Shown here: piece by piece, positions 24,297 through 31,984 of the stretch
Position numbering within the stretch: position 1 is the first letter of the stretch
How the letters are laid out: each line of letters begins with the position of its first letter
Translations under genes and position numbers: made by a program
DNA from: Oscillospiraceae bacterium
GTDB taxonomy: Bacteria > Bacillota > Clostridia > Oscillospirales > UBA929
Direction: 5' to 3'
DNA: 64,000 nucleotides
Assembly (NCBI GenBank): GCA_031254195.1
Contig: JAIRUW010000076.1
Coordinates: 1 to 64,000, forward strand
Notes under the pieces: generated by a model
The model's database searches: none
What the model was told of the DNA's origin: nothing
The model's input: only the letters and a program-made list of their open reading frames with translations

Positions 24297-26125
24297 CCCA
24301 ACACCTTGCTTTCTATATCCTCTTCAAACTGCCGTGTGTATAGCTCATAATAATGCCCGCGGGCGCGCAAGAGTTCCTTGTGCGTCCCGCGCTCGATAAT
24401 CTTTCCGTCCCGCACGACCAAAATCACGTCGGCGGTACGAACGGTGGACAGGCGGTGGGCTATAACAAAGCTGGTGCGCCCTTTGAGCAGGTGAGCGACA
24501 GCCTTTTGAATCAAAAGCTCCGTTTCGGTGTCGATAGAGGAGGTGGCTTCGTCCAGGACAAAAATGCGCGGGTCGGCCAGCACGGCGCGGGCAAAGGATA
24601 TGAGCTGCTTCTCGCCGGTGGAGAGGCGGTCGCCGCCCTCGCCCACATCGGCGTCCATCCCGCCTTCGAGCTTTGCGATGGCTTTATCGGCGCTGACCAG
24701 CCGCGCAGCCTCCTCCACTTCCCCGTCGGTGGCCTCCAGCCGCCCGTAGCGGATGTTCTCCCGCACGGTGCCGGAAAAGAGGTGCGGGCTTTGCAGCACA
24801 TAGCCAATCGAGCTGTGCAGCCAGAGCTGGCTGCGTTCGCGGCTGTCCCGCCCGTCGATCAAAACTGTCCCCTCCGTAGGCTCGAAGAAGCGGCAGACGA
24901 GGTTGACCAAGGTGGATTTCCCCGCCCCTGTCTCCCCTACAATCGCCACATACGTCCCGGCCGGGACGGTAAGGCTGAAATGCTCCAGCACGTTCTCCGT
25001 GCCATCGGGGTACATGAAGGTCACGTCACGGAACTCGATGTCGCCCCGGATTGGCTCCCAGTTTTCCTGTTTGGGATGGAAGGAATCGCCGTATTTCGCA
25101 ATCACCTCGGGCGTGTCGGTGACGTCCGGCTCGCGCTCCAGCATGGCGGTGACGCGCTCGATGTTGACCTGCGTCGCCACAAAATCGCTGACCACATGCG
25201 CCAATTGGGAGATCGGCTCGAAGATATTGGTGGTGTAGTTGATAAAGGCCGTCAATATGCCAAACGAAACGCCGAACGCCCCGGTTAGGACCCAACCGCC
25301 GCCGCGGGTCAGCACGAAGGCCGCCGCGATGGAACCGATGAACATGATCAGCGGCCCGAACACGCCGCGCATCCATGCGATACGGGTGGCGTTGCGCTTC
25401 TGCTCGCCTGTAATGGCGCGGAAATCGAGGTCGTTCTGCTCTTCTATGACCAGCGTCTTGGATGTGCGGGCCCCGGTGATGCCCTCGTTCATCGCGCCGG
25501 TCATCTGTGAGTTGAGCTTGCGGGCCTTGCGGTTGAGCTTGAGAATACGGCTTTGGAAAAACCAAGTAGCGATGACCAAAAACGGCAGGGTGCATAAAAC
25601 AATCAGCGCCAACCGCCAATTGAGGATAAACATGGAGATAAATACACCGATGGTATACAGCAGCGACCAGCTCGCGTCCACCAGCCCCCACGCCACCATC
25701 TCTCCGATCCGCCCCGTGTCGCTGGTCGTGCGCGCCATCATATAGCCGACCGGGGTGGTGTTGTAGTAGGAAAAGGAGAGTTTTTGCAGGTGGTTGAAGA
25801 CGGCGGCGCGCAAGCCCTGGCTGATCCGCACATCAATCTGCATCGCCACCCGCACAAACAGGTAGACGCCCGCCGACTGCGCGATTGCCAGCCCGCAGGA
25901 GAGGAAAATGAACGGCCACATCCCCTCCGATACGCCCGGCGTTACAAAGCGATCGATGATGACCGCGCTGACGATGGGCATGAATACGTCGATGACGGCC
26001 ACCATCAGCATAAAGACAGCGGCGGCGGCGAGCTTCTTGCGGTGCGGCCGGATAAACGGCGCCATTTTGAGCCACATGCGCGGGGAAAACGGCTGGTTAT
26101 AGTCGTGGTCTTCGTAGTAGGTCAT
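24293..26125 (-). CDS. ABC exporter half-transporter (membrane plus ATPase domains)
   Basis: The 610-residue protein has six membrane helices (about 35-320) and a C-terminal ATPase with Walker [14 protein letters not shown]-loop [12 protein letters not shown], signature [14 protein letters not shown], Walker [11 protein letters not shown] (catalytic Glu kept) and His in IAHRLSTV. It is of the MsbA/LmrA/YheH type. Many Bacillota versions work as heterodimers, but no partner gene is adjacent, so it may be homodimeric or pair at a distance. Cargo is unknown. Its stop overlaps the GlmU-like start by 4 bases, and a 75-residue gene lies just upstream. Confidence 0.9.
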   Translation of the reverse strand: MTYYEDHDYNQPFSPRMWLKMAPFIRPHRKKLAAAAVFMLMVAVIDVFMPIVSAVIIDRFVTPGVSEGMWPFIFLSCGLAIAQSAGVYLFVRVAMQIDVRISQGLRAAVFNHLQKLSFSYYNTTPVGYMMARTTSDTGRIGEMVAWGLVDASWSLLYTIGVFISMFILNWRLALIVLCTLPFLVIATWFFQSRILKLNRKARKLNSQMTGAMNEGITGARTSKTLVIEEQNDLDFRAITGEQKRNATRIAWMRGVFGPLIMFIGSIAAAFVLTRGGGWVLTGAFGVSFGILTAFINYTTNIFEPISQLAHVVSDFVATQVNIERVTAMLEREPDVTDTPEVIAKYGDSFHPKQENWEPIRGDIEFRDVTFMYPDGTENVLEHFSLTVPAGTYVAIVGETGAGKSTLVNLVCRFFEPTEGTVLIDGRDSRERSQLWLHSSIGYVLQSPHLFSGTVRENIRYGRLEATDGEVEEAARLVSADKAIAKLEGGMDADVGEGGDRLSTGEKQLISFARAVLADPRIFVLDEATSSIDTETELLIQKAVAHLLKGRTSFVIAHRLSTVRTADVILVVRDGKIIERGTHKELLRARGHYYELYTRQFEEDIESKVLG

Positions 26126-26134
26126 ACAGTCTCC

Positions 26135-26362
26135 TTATGGTATCTGTTCATCAGGCTTTTCAAGCAATACAAAAGCCGCAAATGTTTCTCTTTTTTCCGG
26201 TTTCTGGTCACCGTGTACAATCTCAATCATATTCTGCGTTAGATGGGCAACCTTCCAGCCCTGATCCAACAAAGTGTTGATGTGCGTGAAATATTTATTC
26301 TCATTTATGTTGCCCTGTTCGGTATAATCCCGGCTGTTGCTCAAATATACTAGTTTTTGCAT
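26135..26362 (-). CDS. Small protein of unknown function (75 aa)
   Basis: MQKLVYLSNSRDYTEQGNIN begins a compact protein with a Trp in LLDQGWKVAHLTQNM and a hydrophobic final strand (TFAAFVLLEKPDE). The GGGGAAAT ribosome site precedes the start. The pattern 'fixed N-terminus, HINTLLDQGWKV, strand' resembles DUF4177-like proteins, but I am not sure. It lies 9 bases before the ABC exporter and is probably in its operon. Confidence 0.6.
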   Translation of the reverse strand: MQKLVYLSNSRDYTEQGNINENKYFTHINTLLDQGWKVAHLTQNMIEIVHGDQKPEKRETFAAFVLLEKPDEQIP

Positions 26363-26401
26363 TAGAATTTCCCCTTTTTCAAATAATATATTATATTGTC
26401 A

Positions 26402-27910
26402 TCAAACATCCGCGGCTTGCCGGTACTGCAACGCCTCCGCTAAATGCGCCGGGGCGATGCTGTCGCTGCCCGCCAGGTCGGCGATCGTCCGCGCTACCTT
26501 GAGGACGCGGTTGTGCGCCCGGGCGGTCAGCCCCAAGCGGTCGAACGCGCTTTTCATCAGTTTGTCGCCCGCTTCGTCGAGCGCGCAGGCCTCCCGCATC
26601 TGCTCCGCGCTTAAATGCGCCGACGGCGGGCCGACGCCGCCAAATCTCGCCCGCTGGCGCTCTCTCGCCGCGCAGACCCGTTCGCGCACGGCAGCCGAGC
26701 TTTCGCCCTGCTCTTTGCCCGACAGTTCTTCATATGACACGGCGGGCACTTCGATGACAATATCCATCCGATCCAGCACAGGCCCCGAAATTCGTCCATA
26801 GTACGCCTTAACCGATTCCGACGAGCAGCGGCACCGGTCGGACAGATGGCCGTACCAGCCGCAGCGGCAGGGGTTCATGGCGCAAAGCAGCATGAAGCGG
26901 GCCGGGTAGGTCAGGGTTCCGCCCACGCGGGAGATGGTCACCTGCCCGTCCTCCATCGGCTGGCGCAGGGATTCCAGCGCGTCGCGGTGAAACTCGGGCA
27001 GCTCGTCCAGAAACAGCACCCCATTGTGCGAAAGGCTCATCTCCCCCGGCCTCGGCACACGCCCGCCGCCCACCAGCGCGGGAGCGGATACAGTGTGGTG
27101 CGGGGAACGGAACGGCCGTCCGCGCAGCAGCGGCTCGTCGCGGCTGGTCAGCCCAACGACGGAGTGGATGCCGGTGGATTCCAGCGCTTCCGCGCTTGTC
27201 ATCTCCGGCAGGATGGTCGGCAGCCGCCGTGCCAGCATGGACTTGCCCGCGCCCGGCGGCCCGACCATCAGCACGTTATGCGCTCCGGCGGCGGCCACCT
27301 CCAGCGCCCGCTTGACATTGTCCTGTCCCCGCACATCGGCGAAATCGGGGCCGGTTATGGGGGTTGGCTCACTTTGATAGGGCGGCGCTATCAAAATCTG
27401 ATGGCGCCCGGAGAGGTGCTCGATCAAGTCTTGGACATGCCGTACGGGAAATACGTCCAGCCCCTCTACCAAGGAGGATTCCCGCGCGTTCATTTCCGGC
27501 ACAAACACCGTTTTGATGCCCGCGTTCCTCGCCGCCAGCGCCATCGGCAGCATCCCAATCACCGGGCGGGCGTGCCCTTCCAAGGATAGCTCTCCGATAA
27601 ACGCCGCGTCTTTGGGCAGCGCGGGTATGTCGCCGTTGGCCGCCATCAAGCCGAGGAAGATGGGCAGGTCATAGACAGGGCCTTCCTTGCGGATGTCAGC
27701 CGGGGCTAAATTAACGACGATACGGCGTATCGGAAACTCATAACCGCAGTTTTTCATCGCGGCGCGCACCCGCTCGCGGGATTCGCGTACGGCGGCGTCC
27801 GGCAGGCCCACCACCTCGAAGGCGGGCATCCCCTGAGACAGGAAACACTCCACCGACACATCAAAGCCGTTCAGCCCGAACAGACCCATCGACCGTATGG
27901 CACAGACCAT
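26402..27910 (-). CDS. YifB/ComM-family Mg-chelatase-like AAA+ ATPase
   Basis: The start ATG at 27910 follows GGGGGT; a TTG 12 bases earlier is possible. The protein has the ComM layout: an N-terminal Lon-like S5 fold (1-170), AAA+ with Walker A GPPGAGKSMLARRLP at about residue 215, Walker B VLFLDELPEF, and a C-terminal Mg_chelatase_C part with zinc-type Cys (CAMNPCRCGWYGH, CRC). Members form hexameric helicases that extend branch migration during natural transformation. Length (502) is normal. Its start is preceded by a short tandem repeat (27937-27964). Confidence 0.92.
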   Translation of the reverse strand: MVCAIRSMGLFGLNGFDVSVECFLSQGMPAFEVVGLPDAAVRESRERVRAAMKNCGYEFPIRRIVVNLAPADIRKEGPVYDLPIFLGLMAANGDIPALPKDAAFIGELSLEGHARPVIGMLPMALAARNAGIKTVFVPEMNARESSLVEGLDVFPVRHVQDLIEHLSGRHQILIAPPYQSEPTPITGPDFADVRGQDNVKRALEVAAAGAHNVLMVGPPGAGKSMLARRLPTILPEMTSAEALESTGIHSVVGLTSRDEPLLRGRPFRSPHHTVSAPALVGGGRVPRPGEMSLSHNGVLFLDELPEFHRDALESLRQPMEDGQVTISRVGGTLTYPARFMLLCAMNPCRCGWYGHLSDRCRCSSESVKAYYGRISGPVLDRMDIVIEVPAVSYEELSGKEQGESSAAVRERVCAARERQRARFGGVGPPSAHLSAEQMREACALDEAGDKLMKSAFDRLGLTARAHNRVLKVARTIADLAGSDSIAPAHLAEALQYRQAADV

Positions 27911-27936
27911 ATTGACCCCCAATTTACAATGTACAA

Positions 27937-27964
27937 TTAACAGTTAACAGTTAACAATTAGCAA
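27937..27964. repeat. Four-copy 7-bp tandem repeat
   Basis: TTAACAG, TTAACAG, TTAACAA, TTAGCAA follow one another between malQ and yifB. The stretch is AT-rich in a GC-rich setting. It may be a slippage product with no function. Confidence 0.6.
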
Positions 27965-27966
27965 TG

Positions 27967-29454
27967 TCAAGCTCTTTTGTATACTTTGGTAGCTTCCAAG
28001 AGCTTTTTGGCTACCTCTTCGTTGATGGCTTCTTCCCGGACGCGCCAGCGCCAGTTGTAGTTGCCGATGGTTGCGGGGATGTTTACGCGGGCGTCTTTCC
28101 CTAAACCAAGGATGTCTTGGAAGGGCGCCATCGCCAAATTGGCCGGACTGCCCCACGCGACCTTGACCGCACCCCAGTTCCAGCCTTCCTCTTCGCGCAA
28201 CCGCAGGTAAGCTCTTGCCAGTTCGCGTTCACGTTCGCTTGATTCGACGGTAAGCCAGTCAATAAACGTCGGGGAGTCGTGCGTGGAGGTATAGCACACG
28301 CTGTTTTTCGGCGCGTTGTGCGGCATATACGAGGAGTCGTTGTCCGGGTCGAAGGCATAGACCAGTACCTTCATGCCGGGCAGCTCCGTATCGGCAAAAA
28401 ACTGTACCACCGTGCCGCCCAGGTCGCCCAAATCCTCCGCGACCAAACTGCCCGGCGGGAGCGCCGCCTTGATTTTCTCCACGAACGGCAGGCCGGGGCC
28501 CTTGATCCAGCGGCCTATCATGGCTGTCTTCGCCTTTGCCGCCACCGACCAATAGGTGTGGAACCCGCGGAAATGGTCGATACGGATGATGTCGTAAAAG
28601 GCGTTGGCGTGTTTGAGCCGCGCCAGCCACCATTTATAACCTGTCTCTTCATGATGCTCCCAGTCATAGAGCGGGTTGCCCCAAAGCTGGCCGGTTTCGG
28701 AATATAAATCGGGCGGTACCCCGGCCACCCTCGATGGCCTGGCCGGCCCCTTGAGCTGGAACAGCCCGGGCTGCGCCCATACGTCGGCGCTGTCCTCGGC
28801 GACATAGATGGGCAGGTCGCCCATAATCAAGACATCCCGCTCCGCCGCGTAAGCCTTGAGGGCTTCCCACTGCTTATAAAACAGGTATTGTACATAGGTA
28901 TGGAAACGCGCTTCCTCCGCGAGCGACGCTTCCGCCTTTTTCAGCGCCGTGGCTTCGCGGGTGATAACCGCTTTGTCGGGCCATGTGTTCAGCCCAATCA
29001 TGCCATAGCTCTCTTTGAGGGCCATATAGAGGGCATAGTCTTTCAGCCAGCTTTTATGCTCTTTGGCAAAAGACTCCACCGCCGGGTCGCCTTTGCCGCG
29101 TTCGTAGGCTTTTCGCAGCAAGGGCAGGCGTTCTTTGTAAATCAAGCCGTAATCCACATAGTCAAGGTCGCCGCCGAAATCGCAGGCGTCGGCTTCTTCC
29201 CTTGTAAGGAGGCCGTCTTCTATCAGTGTATCCAAGTCGATCAGGTATGGGTTGCCCGCCCAGGCCGAGCAGGACTGGTAGGGCGAATCGGCATAACCGG
29301 TCGGCGAGAGCGGCAGGATCTGCCAGACCCGCTGTCCCGAATCGTGCAGAAAATCGACCCAGCTCCTCGCTTGAGCCCCCATTGTGCCTATGCCGTAACG
29401 CCCCGGCAGGGCTGTGATGTGCAGTACAATCCCGGACATACGCTGCTGGCTCAT
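27967..29454 (-). CDS. malQ: 4-alpha-glucanotransferase (amylomaltase)
   Basis: The start ATG at 29454 (MSQQRMSGIVLHITALPG) follows AGGGGGCG. The GH77 enzyme moves glucan chains between maltodextrins. The nucleophile Asp is in IIRIDHFRGF, the acid/base Glu in LVAEDLGD and the third acidic residue in YTSTHDSPTF (about residue 385). 250s-loop features ALKESYGM and PARPSRVAGVPPD are present. Length 495 is typical. Maltodextrin transport or phosphorylase genes are not adjacent, so it probably serves glycogen turnover. Confidence 0.95.
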   Translation of the reverse strand: MSQQRMSGIVLHITALPGRYGIGTMGAQARSWVDFLHDSGQRVWQILPLSPTGYADSPYQSCSAWAGNPYLIDLDTLIEDGLLTREEADACDFGGDLDYVDYGLIYKERLPLLRKAYERGKGDPAVESFAKEHKSWLKDYALYMALKESYGMIGLNTWPDKAVITREATALKKAEASLAEEARFHTYVQYLFYKQWEALKAYAAERDVLIMGDLPIYVAEDSADVWAQPGLFQLKGPARPSRVAGVPPDLYSETGQLWGNPLYDWEHHEETGYKWWLARLKHANAFYDIIRIDHFRGFHTYWSVAAKAKTAMIGRWIKGPGLPFVEKIKAALPPGSLVAEDLGDLGGTVVQFFADTELPGMKVLVYAFDPDNDSSYMPHNAPKNSVCYTSTHDSPTFIDWLTVESSERERELARAYLRLREEEGWNWGAVKVAWGSPANLAMAPFQDILGLGKDARVNIPATIGNYNWRWRVREEAINEEVAKKLLEATKVYKRA

Positions 29455-29576
29455 ATAGCATCGCCCCCTAATCCTGAAGTATAGCATATTTTCCTGCGGG
29501 TGCATAGGTATAAACGCAAATTTTTCCGCCGATAATAGAAACATTACATCTTCATTGCGGGAAGGGAGGTGTCGGT

Positions 29577-29672
29577 GTGTCAAAGAAAAAGAAGAAACGC
29601 CCGGACGGCGGCAGCGGAGCGGCGCAATCGCCCCGCAGCGACGGAAGCCCCGGTACCCAGCAAGTTCAGTAA
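29577..29672 (+). CDS. Possible 31-residue Lys/Gly-rich peptide
   Basis: A good site (GGGAGGTG) stands six bases before GTG at 29577, which opens VSKKKKKRPDGGSGAAQSPR and ends at TAA 29670-29672. A very GC-rich hairpin follows within 10 bases. A basic start plus a disordered Gly/Ser/Gln tail suggests a nucleic acid-binding or ribosome-associated peptide, but no family is known to me. Confidence 0.4.
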   Translation: MSKKKKKRPDGGSGAAQSPRSDGSPGTQQVQ

Positions 29673-29678
29673 CCACAG

Positions 29679-29713
29679 CGCCCCCCGCGCCTTTATGCGT
29701 GACGCGGGGGGCG
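29679..29713. terminator. GC-rich 11-bp hairpin
   Basis: CGCCCCCCGCG (29679-29689) pairs perfectly with CGCGGGGGGCG (29703-29713). No T run follows on either strand. It may end the small gene at 29577 or block transcription between malQ and the XRE gene. Confidence 0.5.
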
Positions 29714-29761
29714 AATCGCATAAGGATACTTGATAATTTAGAACAAATTTTCGCGAACCCC

Positions 29762-29790
29762 TTGATAAGCGAACGAATATTCTGTATACT
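29762..29790 (+). promoter_or_regulatory. Promoter of the XRE gene at 29827
   Basis: TTGATA (29762-29767), a 17-bp spacer, TATACT (29785-29790). Five of six bases match consensus in each box. Confidence 0.75.
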
Positions 29791-29826
29791 GATGGCTACA
29801 GAAAAAGAGAGGGGTTGTTTGACCGT

Positions 29827-30060
29827 ATGAATCGGATTCGTGAGTTGCGCAAGCTAAAAGGGCTGACGCAGAACCAAATGGCGCAGATGATGAGGGTAAG
29901 CCAAGGCACGTTGTCCTACTGGGAGCGGGGGGATTTCGAGCCTGATTTCAACGCTCTGAGATGGATGGCCGACTTTTTTATGGTTTCCCTTGACTATTTG
30001 CTGTGCCGGACCGATAATCCGTCGTTCTTCCCGTCCGGCAGCGGTCCGCTGAAGCAATAG
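29827..30060 (+). CDS. XRE-family helix-turn-helix regulator (77 aa)
   Basis: The start ATG at 29827 follows GAGAGGGG; a TTG at 29815 is too close to it. A Cro/C1-type domain covers residues 1-60 (ELRKLKGLTQNQMAQMMRVS, TLSYWERGDFEPDF), and YLLCRTDNP follows as in many Bacillota one-domain regulators. No effector domain is present. It ends six bases before the end of the convergent A1408 methyltransferase gene, which it may or may not control. Confidence 0.85.
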   Translation: MNRIRELRKLKGLTQNQMAQMMRVSQGTLSYWERGDFEPDFNALRWMADFFMVSLDYLLCRTDNPSFFPSGSGPLKQ

Positions 30061-30066
30061 AGCGCG

Positions 30067-30702
30067 TTACACATACCGGCAATCCAGCCTGTACATCCGC
30101 CGCGGCGGGCCGTACGCGAGCCGCTTGGCCCAGTCGGACTCCAATTTTTGCAGCTCCGCGTTCCCTATGACTGTTATCCTTTGCATACATATCCCGGCGG
30201 CTCTGTATTCAGCCGACAGCCCGGCGAAATGCTCCTCCGACAGCGCGGGCAACCCACGCCGACGCAATTCCCCCGCTTCGCGCCGCCCGTCATACCCCAC
30301 CCAAACGGTCAATGCCGCGCCCGGTTTGCCCGGAAAGCGAAGGCCGCCCAAAACCGCCCGGTCCGCTTTGACAATCCCGTCGCGCAGGCTCCCCCACGGC
30401 AGACATACTGTGATAGCGTCAGCGACGCCGTCCAGTTCCGCCGGCAAACCTTCAACGGACGCAGGTACAAACAGCACGTTATACAACCGTTGCTTTTGGG
30501 CTTTAACGGCGTTTTCTGCCATTTGCGCGGCAACGGGGTCAACCCCGATGTAGAAGCCGCAAGGGTCTTTCTGCGCGTTTTTTAGAACATAACGCCCGCT
30601 GCCCGTCCCAATGTCGATATGGACGGTAGCAAACCGCGCAAGATAGCTATGAAAATCTCCTTGAGGGAGTATGGTTGCTTTTTTGCCTGATAAAACCTTC
30701 AT
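30067..30702 (-). CDS. NpmA/KamB-like 16S rRNA (adenine1408-N1)-methyltransferase
   Basis: Remembered NpmA sequence matches along the whole 211-residue length: VHIDIGTGSGRYVL for motif I, FYIGVDPVAAQM, the base-flipping motif LPWGSL (Trp103, cf. NpmA Trp107), RRGLPALSEEHF, and DWAKRLAYG (Trp192, cf. NpmA Trp197). Methylation of A1408 in the decoding site blocks many aminoglycosides. In this family the product is a resistance enzyme in producers and some pathogens, so a chromosomal copy here is notable. The gene has its own promoter and a 200-base leader whose last hairpin hides the ribosome site, suggesting inducible translation. Function is inferred from family and motifs; no test of activity is possible here. 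Confidence 0.85.
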   Translation of the reverse strand: MKVLSGKKATILPQGDFHSYLARFATVHIDIGTGSGRYVLKNAQKDPCGFYIGVDPVAAQMAENAVKAQKQRLYNVLFVPASVEGLPAELDGVADAITVCLPWGSLRDGIVKADRAVLGGLRFPGKPGAALTVWVGYDGRREAGELRRRGLPALSEEHFAGLSAEYRAAGICMQRITVIGNAELQKLESDWAKRLAYGPPRRMYRLDCRYV

Positions 30703-30709
30703 ATCCTTT

Positions 30710-30743
30710 CTCCTTATCCTGTTTTTTCAACCAGGATAAGGAG
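30710..30743 (-). promoter_or_regulatory. Hairpin sequestering the ribosome site of the A1408 methyltransferase
   Basis: On the minus strand CTCCTTATCCTG (30732-30743) and CAGGATAAGGAG (30710-30721) form a perfect 12-bp stem with a 10-base loop. The 3' arm contains AAGGAG, exactly seven bases before the ATG. No U run follows, so this is not a terminator. The fold should keep translation low until opened. Confidence 0.8.
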
Positions 30744-30799
30744 GGGCGCGGGCTTTCCAGGCACAAACCTAGCCGTATTCCGTTTTTCGGACGCGACAA

Positions 30800-30834
30800 C
30801 AGCGCCTTGAGCCTATGATCAGCTCAAAGCGTTG
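30800..30834 (-). promoter_or_regulatory. Upstream 13-bp hairpin in the same leader
   Basis: CAACGCTTTGAGC pairs with GCTCAAGGCGCTG (11 Watson-Crick pairs, one G-U pair, one mismatch) around a 9-base loop. It may compete with or order the folding of the ribosome-site hairpin. Confidence 0.65.
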
Positions 30835-30852
30835 GTTACGTTTTGCCGCGTT

Positions 30853-30870
30853 TTACCGGGGCCAAGTCAT
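30853..30870 (-). CDS. Possible 5-residue leader peptide (MTWPR)
   Basis: ATG ACT TGG CCC CGG TAA lies near the predicted transcript start. An in-frame GTG at 30879 would extend it to eight residues but would be almost leaderless. No strong ribosome site is seen. It is listed because attenuators of rRNA methyltransferases usually need a short translated frame. Confidence 0.3.
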   Translation of the reverse strand: MTWPR

Positions 30871-30887
30871 TTCGATCACCCGGATAT

Positions 30888-30916
30888 AGTATAGCGCGGT
30901 TTCGTACAAAAGTCAA
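30888..30916 (-). promoter_or_regulatory. Promoter of the A1408 methyltransferase gene
   Basis: On the minus strand TTGACT (30911-30916), a 17-bp spacer and TATACT (30888-30893). Predicted start near 30881, giving a leader of about 180 bases. Confidence 0.8.
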
Positions 30917-30992
30917 ACTCTTGCGTTGCGGAGGAGCGGATACAGGATAATGGAATTAAATAATAAAAGCGGCGTGGTAAAGCCTGCCGCGA

Positions 30993-31739
30993 TTACATTT
31001 TCGTATACTTAAAATTAAAAACCTTTGTAAAAATACTTTCATTATCATAAATCCCGCCGTTATAGTATATTTCAACATTGTCGCAACCTTTGAACGCGTC
31101 TTCGTAAATGGTTTTTACGCTAAATGGTATATTTACGCTCGTAAGGCTACTGCACTTGTTGAACGCAGCTATGCCGATTTTGGTAACGCCGTCGGGGATT
31201 GTCACGTTTGTAAGATTTTCGCAATTTTGGAACATATAATCGCTAATTGTGGTAATGCCTTTTGGGATCGTTATGCTCGTAAGGCTACTGCATCCGCTAA
31301 ACGCAGCTCTGCCGATTTCGGTAACGCCTTTCGGTATTGTTATGCTCGTAAGGCTACTGCATCCGCTAAACGCGTAGTTGCCGATTTCGGTTACGCTGTT
31401 GGGGATTGTTATACTTTCAAGGCTAAGGCAATTAGTGAACGTATTTTTGCCGATTATGGTAACACCGTCGGGAATGTTTATGCTTGTAAGGCTACTGCAC
31501 CAGTTGAACGCGTAGTTGCCGATTTCGGTAATGCTGTCAGGTAATGTTATTTCTATAAGGTTCCTACAACTATCAAACGCATTGTCGCCGATTTTGGTTA
31601 TGCCGTCGGGAATACTCACCTCGGTGGCTTTCCCCGTGTACTTAATAAGTACATCGCCCTCGCGCTTAAAAGAAGTGCAAGAGGATACTGCAAGAATAAA
31701 AAATGCTGCGATTATAGTTGGCATAAATCGCCTTTTCAT
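30993..31739 (-). CDS. BspA-type leucine-rich-repeat lipoprotein
   Basis: A signal peptide with lipobox AVSSC (Cys21) anchors the 248-residue protein on the outer face of the membrane. From about residue 42 to 230 it consists of eight LRR_5 (BspA-type) repeats of 23 residues, for example SLTSITIPKGVTEIGRAAF. Neighbouring repeats are nearly identical also at DNA level (69-bp units between about 31230 and 31540). Such proteins bind host or matrix surfaces or partner proteins; no ligand can be assigned. It is monocistronic with its own promoter. Confidence 0.88.
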   Translation of the reverse strand: MKRRFMPTIIAAFFILAVSSCTSFKREGDVLIKYTGKATEVSIPDGITKIGDNAFDSCRNLIEITLPDSITEIGNYAFNWCSSLTSINIPDGVTIIGKNTFTNCLSLESITIPNSVTEIGNYAFSGCSSLTSITIPKGVTEIGRAAFSGCSSLTSITIPKGITTISDYMFQNCENLTNVTIPDGVTKIGIAAFNKCSSLTSVNIPFSVKTIYEDAFKGCDNVEIYYNGGIYDNESIFTKVFNFKYTKM

Positions 31740-31809
31740 TTTTAGCTTCCCCCGTTATTAAATTTTGCGCTCACGCTTTGCCGCCGAGCGTGGAAAATAT
31801 TACTTGCCC

Positions 31810-31837
31810 ATTATAACATTAAAAGGCTATAAGTCAA
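31810..31837 (-). promoter_or_regulatory. Promoter of the LRR lipoprotein gene
   Basis: On the minus strand TTGACT (31832-31837), a 16-bp spacer and TATAAT (31810-31815). The transcribed leader has a small hairpin CACGCT...AGCGTG. Confidence 0.65.
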
Positions 31838-31984
31838 ATCTTTTGCTCATGAATTTATAAATATTTCGTTAACTCGGTGAAAAAGTCCCTGACAAACCGC
31901 TAAAAATATAAGGTATTATGTGCCAAGGCGACAGGGGAAGTGGACAGAGGACGGCCAAAGGCCGCCCCCACTCTGATTCAAAAC

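Noticed and set aside
27937-27964. Attachment site or mobile-element end at the TTAACAG repeat
   Set aside because: No integrase, no terminal inverted repeat and no second copy seen in the window.
31060-31640. Direct repeats that look like a CRISPR array
   Set aside because: The units are contiguous, in frame and code for leucine-rich repeats; there are no spacers or cas genes.
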